From Acidaminococcales bacterium (GTDB lineage Bacteria > Bacillota > Negativicutes > Acidaminococcales > JAISLQ01), in contig JAISPA010000090.1 of assembly GCA_031275255.1 (NCBI GenBank), positions 1 through 7,515 of the forward strand: a DNA stretch of 7,515 bases, written 5' to 3'. Below the pieces are notes generated by a model that made no database searches, was not told the DNA's origin, and saw only the letters and a list, made by a program, of their open reading frames with translations. A program made the translations under genes and the position numbers. Below, piece by piece: positions 4,798-7,515 of the stretch; position 1 is the first letter of the stretch, and each line of letters opens with the position of its first letter.

Positions 4798-6024
4798 TCA
4801 TTTTTCCCGCCCTACCGGGCAGGCCGCGCAGTTTTTGAGTTCCTGCCGGCCGCAGGCGCCCGCCTCGGCCTTGTACACAGGCGACATTTCCCGCAGGAAT
4901 CCCGCTATCGGCGGCAATTTTTCCAAAAGATAATCTATCTCCTCTTTAGTCGTCTCCGGCGACAAGGTAAGCCGCAGCGACCCGTGCGCCGTCGCGTGGT
5001 CAAGCCCCATAGCCAAAAGCACATGCGACGGGTCAAGCGACCCCGAGGTGCAGGCCGAACCGCTGGAAGCCGATATTCCGTCCATGTCAAGCCTAAGGAG
5101 CATTCCCTCGCCCTCAATATAGCGTATGCTGACATTGACATTGTTGCTCAGGCGTTTTTCTGGATGGCCGTTAAGTTTTACGTAAGGTATTTTTTCGAAA
5201 ATACCGTCAAGCAAATAGTCGCGCAGCTTTTTCATGTGCGCATTGTTCTTCTCAAATCCGGCGGCGGCCAGCTCACAGGCTTTGCCCAGCGCGACCGCGC
5301 CCGGCAGGTTCTCCGTCCCCGCCCGGAATCCTCTTTCCTGTCCGCCGCCGTGAATGAGCGGCGGCATCCTGACGCCTTTTCGCAAGTAGAGCGCGCCCAC
5401 GCCTTTAGGACCGTGTATTTTATGCGCGGTCAGGCTCAAAAGATCTATGTTGTCGCGTTCCACGTCAATGTCAATATGGCCGGCCGCCTGCACCGCATCG
5501 GTGTGCAGCAGTATTTTGCGTTCGCGGGCAACGGCGCCGATTTCGCGGATCGGCATTATCGTCCCGACTTCGTTGTTGGCGTACATTATGCTGATCAGGA
5601 TGGTATCGGGACGGATCGCCGCTTTTACCTCCTCCGGCGTTGTCAGGCCGAATTCGTCCACCGGCAGGTAGGTAACGTCAAATCCTTGCTTTTGCAAATA
5701 TTCGCAAGTATGGATAATCGCGTGATGCTCCACTTTGCTGGTAATTATATGTCCGCCTTTTTTCCCGTAAGCTTCGGCTATCCCGCGCAAAGCCATATTG
5801 TCGGCTTCCGAGCCGCCGCCGGTAAAAATTATCTCTTCCGTCTTGGCCCCGATCAGCGCGGCTACCTGGGCGCGCGCCTCCTCCAGCGACTTTTTCGCCG
5901 TCCTGGCTTCGGCGTAAATGCTGGAAGGATTGCCAAAATTGTCCCGCAGGGCGAGCGTCATCGCCTCAAGCACTCTTGGGTCGATTTTGGTCGTCGCAGC
6001 ATTGTCCAAATAAACACGTTGCAT
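4798..6024 (-). CDS. iscS: Cysteine desulfurase (IscS/NifS)
   Basis: A pyridoxal-phosphate enzyme of 408 residues that takes sulfur from cysteine, giving alanine and a protein-bound persulfide passed to the scaffold. Seen: YLDNAATT at 5-12; TGGGSEADNMAL at 68-79; VEHHAI at 98-103, with His100 as the likely cofactor-stacking residue; HTDAVQ at 174-179 with Asp176; LTAHKIHGPKG at 198-208, with Lys202 as the Schiff-base lysine; RAGTEN at 234-239; and SGSACTSGSLDPSHVL at 321-336, with Cys325 as the persulfide cysteine on the long mobile loop of group I enzymes. The C-terminal tail holds Cys391, Cys399 and Cys402, which the core fold does not need. ATG at 6024 has GAGGGG seven to eight bases upstream. 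The nifU gene follows directly. No iscR, hscA, hscB or fdx lies beside the pair, matching the reduced nifS-nifU arrangement of Firmicutes. Confidence 0.96.
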   Translation of the reverse strand: MQRVYLDNAATTKIDPRVLEAMTLALRDNFGNPSSIYAEARTAKKSLEEARAQVAALIGAKTEEIIFTGGGSEADNMALRGIAEAYGKKGGHIITSKVEHHAIIHTCEYLQKQGFDVTYLPVDEFGLTTPEEVKAAIRPDTILISIMYANNEVGTIMPIREIGAVARERKILLHTDAVQAAGHIDIDVERDNIDLLSLTAHKIHGPKGVGALYLRKGVRMPPLIHGGGQERGFRAGTENLPGAVALGKACELAAAGFEKNNAHMKKLRDYLLDGIFEKIPYVKLNGHPEKRLSNNVNVSIRYIEGEGMLLRLDMDGISASSGSACTSGSLDPSHVLLAMGLDHATAHGSLRLTLSPETTKEEIDYLLEKLPPIAGFLREMSPVYKAEAGACGRQELKNCAACPVGREK

Positions 6025-6069
6025 ATATAAACCCCTCTTTCCTTTTCACGCAAGCCGCCTGAAAACCAA

Positions 6070-6097
6070 CCGCCTGCCCGGGCGGCTGACCGGTCAG
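6070..6097 (-). promoter_or_regulatory. Leader palindromes upstream of iscS
   Basis: Two elements lie in the expected 5' leader. CTGACCGGTCAG (6086-6097) is a perfect 12-bp palindrome without a loop, more like a protein site than an RNA hairpin. Next to it CCGCC (6070-6074) pairs with GGCGG (6081-6085) around six bases and is followed on the minus strand by TTGGTTTT, loosely like a weak terminator or pause site. Confidence 0.35.
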
Positions 6098-6103
6098 GTT
6101 TAT

Positions 6104-6122
6104 TCCGACTTGCCAAGTCGGA
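6104..6122. promoter_or_regulatory. IscR/Rrf2-type operator at the iscS promoter
   Basis: TCCGACTT-GCC-AAGTCGGA is a perfect inverted repeat with 8-bp arms. It fits the YYGACT-N5-AGTCRR core of IscR type 1 (cluster-binding) sites, with A/T on both flanks. It lies 10 to 28 bases past the -10 hexamer, covering the initial transcribed region, so a bound repressor would block initiation. The IscR-type regulator itself is not in the window. Confidence 0.65.
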
Positions 6123-6132
6123 TTTTAACTCA

Positions 6133-6161
6133 ATGATAGCAGATAATTTCCCGCTTGTAAA
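6133..6161 (-). promoter_or_regulatory. Sigma-A promoter of the iscS-nifU unit
   Basis: On the minus strand TTTACA (6161-6156) and TATCAT (6138-6133) are separated by exactly 17 bp, each hexamer one base off consensus. The predicted start near 6126 gives a leader of roughly 100 nt before the iscS ATG. It lies in the only sizeable gap upstream of iscS. Confidence 0.75.
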
Positions 6162-6194
6162 TAGAGCGGAGCAAAAGTATTTTGCGTACAGGCT

Positions 6195-7515
6195 TCAAGA
6201 CGGCGCGCGCAGCACGTCGGGGTTGCCGGGATGCGCGCCCGGGGTGAAGGCGTATCCTTCGTAGACCCGCCCGTCCGCACTGACTGTTGCTTTGTACTGA
6301 TAATTTACGCCGGAGAGGTTGTCGCGTTCGGTTTGCTTTGTTATCCTGACCGTTATCCCGCCCCGTTCGCCGCGCAGGGTATAAAGCCAGCTTTCGCCGC
6401 TTCCCGGCGCGGTTTCGGATTTTTGCGGATTGCTGTAGAAAAAGGCGCGGGCCGGTTTGGCGGGCAGCTCAAAAATGGCTTCGTCCCCGGTCAGTATCCG
6501 CAGCCGCCAATAAGGACGGTTGCCGACACAGACAAAGTCGGCGGGGAAAGACACGTCATCCAAAGGCCAGGAATACGCCTTCTGCATACGCTCCACTACG
6601 AAGGAACGGGGATAAGTCTCCTGTTTCAGCGTCAGGGTTTTTTCCGTAACGCCTTTTAATTCCGCCATAATGTAATTGCCGTCCATGCCTGCGATCTGGC
6701 GCATCTCTTTGAACAGCTGCCCGGTCTTGCCCACCAGCAGCATATACTGTTTGCCGCCGGCCGGTTTGAAAAGATCAAGGCCGTCGACGCAAACATACAG
6801 TCCCTTTACCCGTTCCGACAGGCTGGCGTCGATCTGCTGCGCGATTTCCGCTAAAGACTGCATGACTTTGCTGTCCGGCACATAGTTTTGCGCCGCCCAG
6901 GCTTCGGCCGCCCGGCCGGCGTACCAGCCGGGTTGTGTTTCCGGGTATTTTTGCGCCATCGCCAGGTAGCTTGCCGGCACTTCGCGACTGAGCCGCCCGC
7001 CTGACATAGCGTTATCCTCATAAGATATTTTCACCAAATAATCAATCGCCTTGTTTTTGTATAATAAGGACGCCGCCGCCGTGCGGTACGACAGAGGGTA
7101 CTTGCGCAGGTAATTTTCTATTTTCAAAAGCAGGGCGGCCTTTTCCCGGCATGATTGGGCAATATCGCCGGCGCGCGCCTTTACCGTTTTCGACTCGTCG
7201 AGACAAATTTCAAAATAGTCCCGTATCTCCTCCGTGACTTTCCCGCCGTAAGCCCGCAAAAGATAGGCGTAATCCGGCCAGGGATAAAAATGCCCGTCTT
7301 TTTCTTCAATATAATAGCCGCTTGCCAGCGTTTCACGGATTATTCCGTTCATAGCGGCGTCAGGCAAAAGATGTATTTTATCAGGCGAAAATTCCTGCCC
7401 GAAGACGGCGCGCATCGCCTGCTGCAATCCCGGATCCAGAAAACGGGCGTTGACCGCCGACCAATTGTACTTTAATTCATCTTCCACCAAAAGCGCCAGC
7501 CGTCCGCAATCGTCT
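6195..7515 (-). CDS. Large protein of unknown function with a COG3650-like C-terminal domain (5' end outside window)
   Basis: The frame is open to the window edge (439 codons visible), so the start lies outside; a TTG at 7490 is in frame but has no ribosome-binding site. Numbered from that TTG, residues 1-230 are mostly alpha-helical with many Trp, Tyr and Ala and could be helical-repeat-like. Residues 230-310 look mixed alpha/beta (KGLYVCVDGLDLFKPAGGKQ). Residues 313-415 begin VSFPADFVCVGNRPYWRLRI and continue with a Gly-rich segment and NYQYKATVSADGRVYEGYAF. This recalls the COG3650 pattern of FxCxGNEPFW followed by a Y-x-Y-x-A-x-V strand and a G-x-A-x ending. The family's second conserved cysteine is not evident. 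COG3650-like domains are usually exported; whether this protein is cannot be seen without its N-terminus. It ends 34 bases before the iscS -35 and seems unrelated to that unit. Confidence 0.75.
   Translation of the reverse strand, partial: DDCGRLALLVEDELKYNWSAVNARFLDPGLQQAMRAVFGQEFSPDKIHLLPDAAMNGIIRETLASGYYIEEKDGHFYPWPDYAYLLRAYGGKVTEEIRDYFEICLDESKTVKARAGDIAQSCREKAALLLKIENYLRKYPLSYRTAAASLLYKNKAIDYLVKISYEDNAMSGGRLSREVPASYLAMAQKYPETQPGWYAGRAAEAWAAQNYVPDSKVMQSLAEIAQQIDASLSERVKGLYVCVDGLDLFKPAGGKQYMLLVGKTGQLFKEMRQIAGMDGNYIMAELKGVTEKTLTLKQETYPRSFVVERMQKAYSWPLDDVSFPADFVCVGNRPYWRLRILTGDEAIFELPAKPARAFFYSNPQKSETAPGSGESWLYTLRGERGGITVRITKQTERDNLSGVNYQYKATVSADGRVYEGYAFTPGAHPGNPDVLRAPS

Noticed and set aside
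4984..6030. Long plus-strand open frame of 348 codons opposite iscS.
   Set aside because: It is exactly antisense to a gene with full motif support, and its composition reflects GC-rich codon bias on the other strand.

Overview
The window looks like ordinary chromosome from a moderately GC-rich anaerobic Firmicute, and Negativicutes is the best guess. Three things suggest this: LexA boxes of the Bacillus/Clostridium type (CGAAC-N4-GTTYG), a methionine synthase whose reactivation domain is a separate small gene, and a NifS/NifU-type Fe-S assembly pair behind an Rrf2/IscR-like operator. The lineage is inferred from style, not from a marker gene. Every gene I can support lies on the minus strand, so transcription runs from position 7515 towards 1.

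Layout in the direction of transcription. (1) 7515-6195: the 3' part of a large protein of unknown function whose last ~100 residues resemble the COG3650 type. (2) 6194-6025: a control region with a near-consensus sigma-A promoter, an IscR-type palindrome at the start site and further palindromes in the leader. (3) 6024-4335: iscS (cysteine desulfurase) and nifU/iscU (Fe-S scaffold). The scaffold appears to have lost its native start region to an in-frame UAA at codon 4. (4) 4321-4290: a perfect 12-bp hairpin closing that unit. (5) 4231-3207: an exported protein of unknown function and a small cytoplasmic protein of unknown function. (6) 3038-2082: an AEC-family permease. (7) 2011-1626: a 106-residue membrane-anchored LysM protein behind two LexA boxes, fitting a YneA-type SOS division inhibitor. 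(8) 1598-1461: an unassigned structured element closed by a 16-bp imperfect stem. (9) 1443-1: the standalone MetH activation protein and, overlapping it by 17 nt, the start of metH itself, which runs off the window.

How the parts work together: the iscS/nifU unit would supply Fe-S clusters under Fe-S feedback control. The LysM protein would delay division during DNA damage. The two-gene MetH unit would make methionine with cobalamin, the small protein serving reductive reactivation. I found no CRISPR array, insertion sequence, phage module or credible tRNA/rRNA gene. The observations most worth a second look are the UAA in nifU, the structured element before the split metH genes, and the two palindromic control regions.
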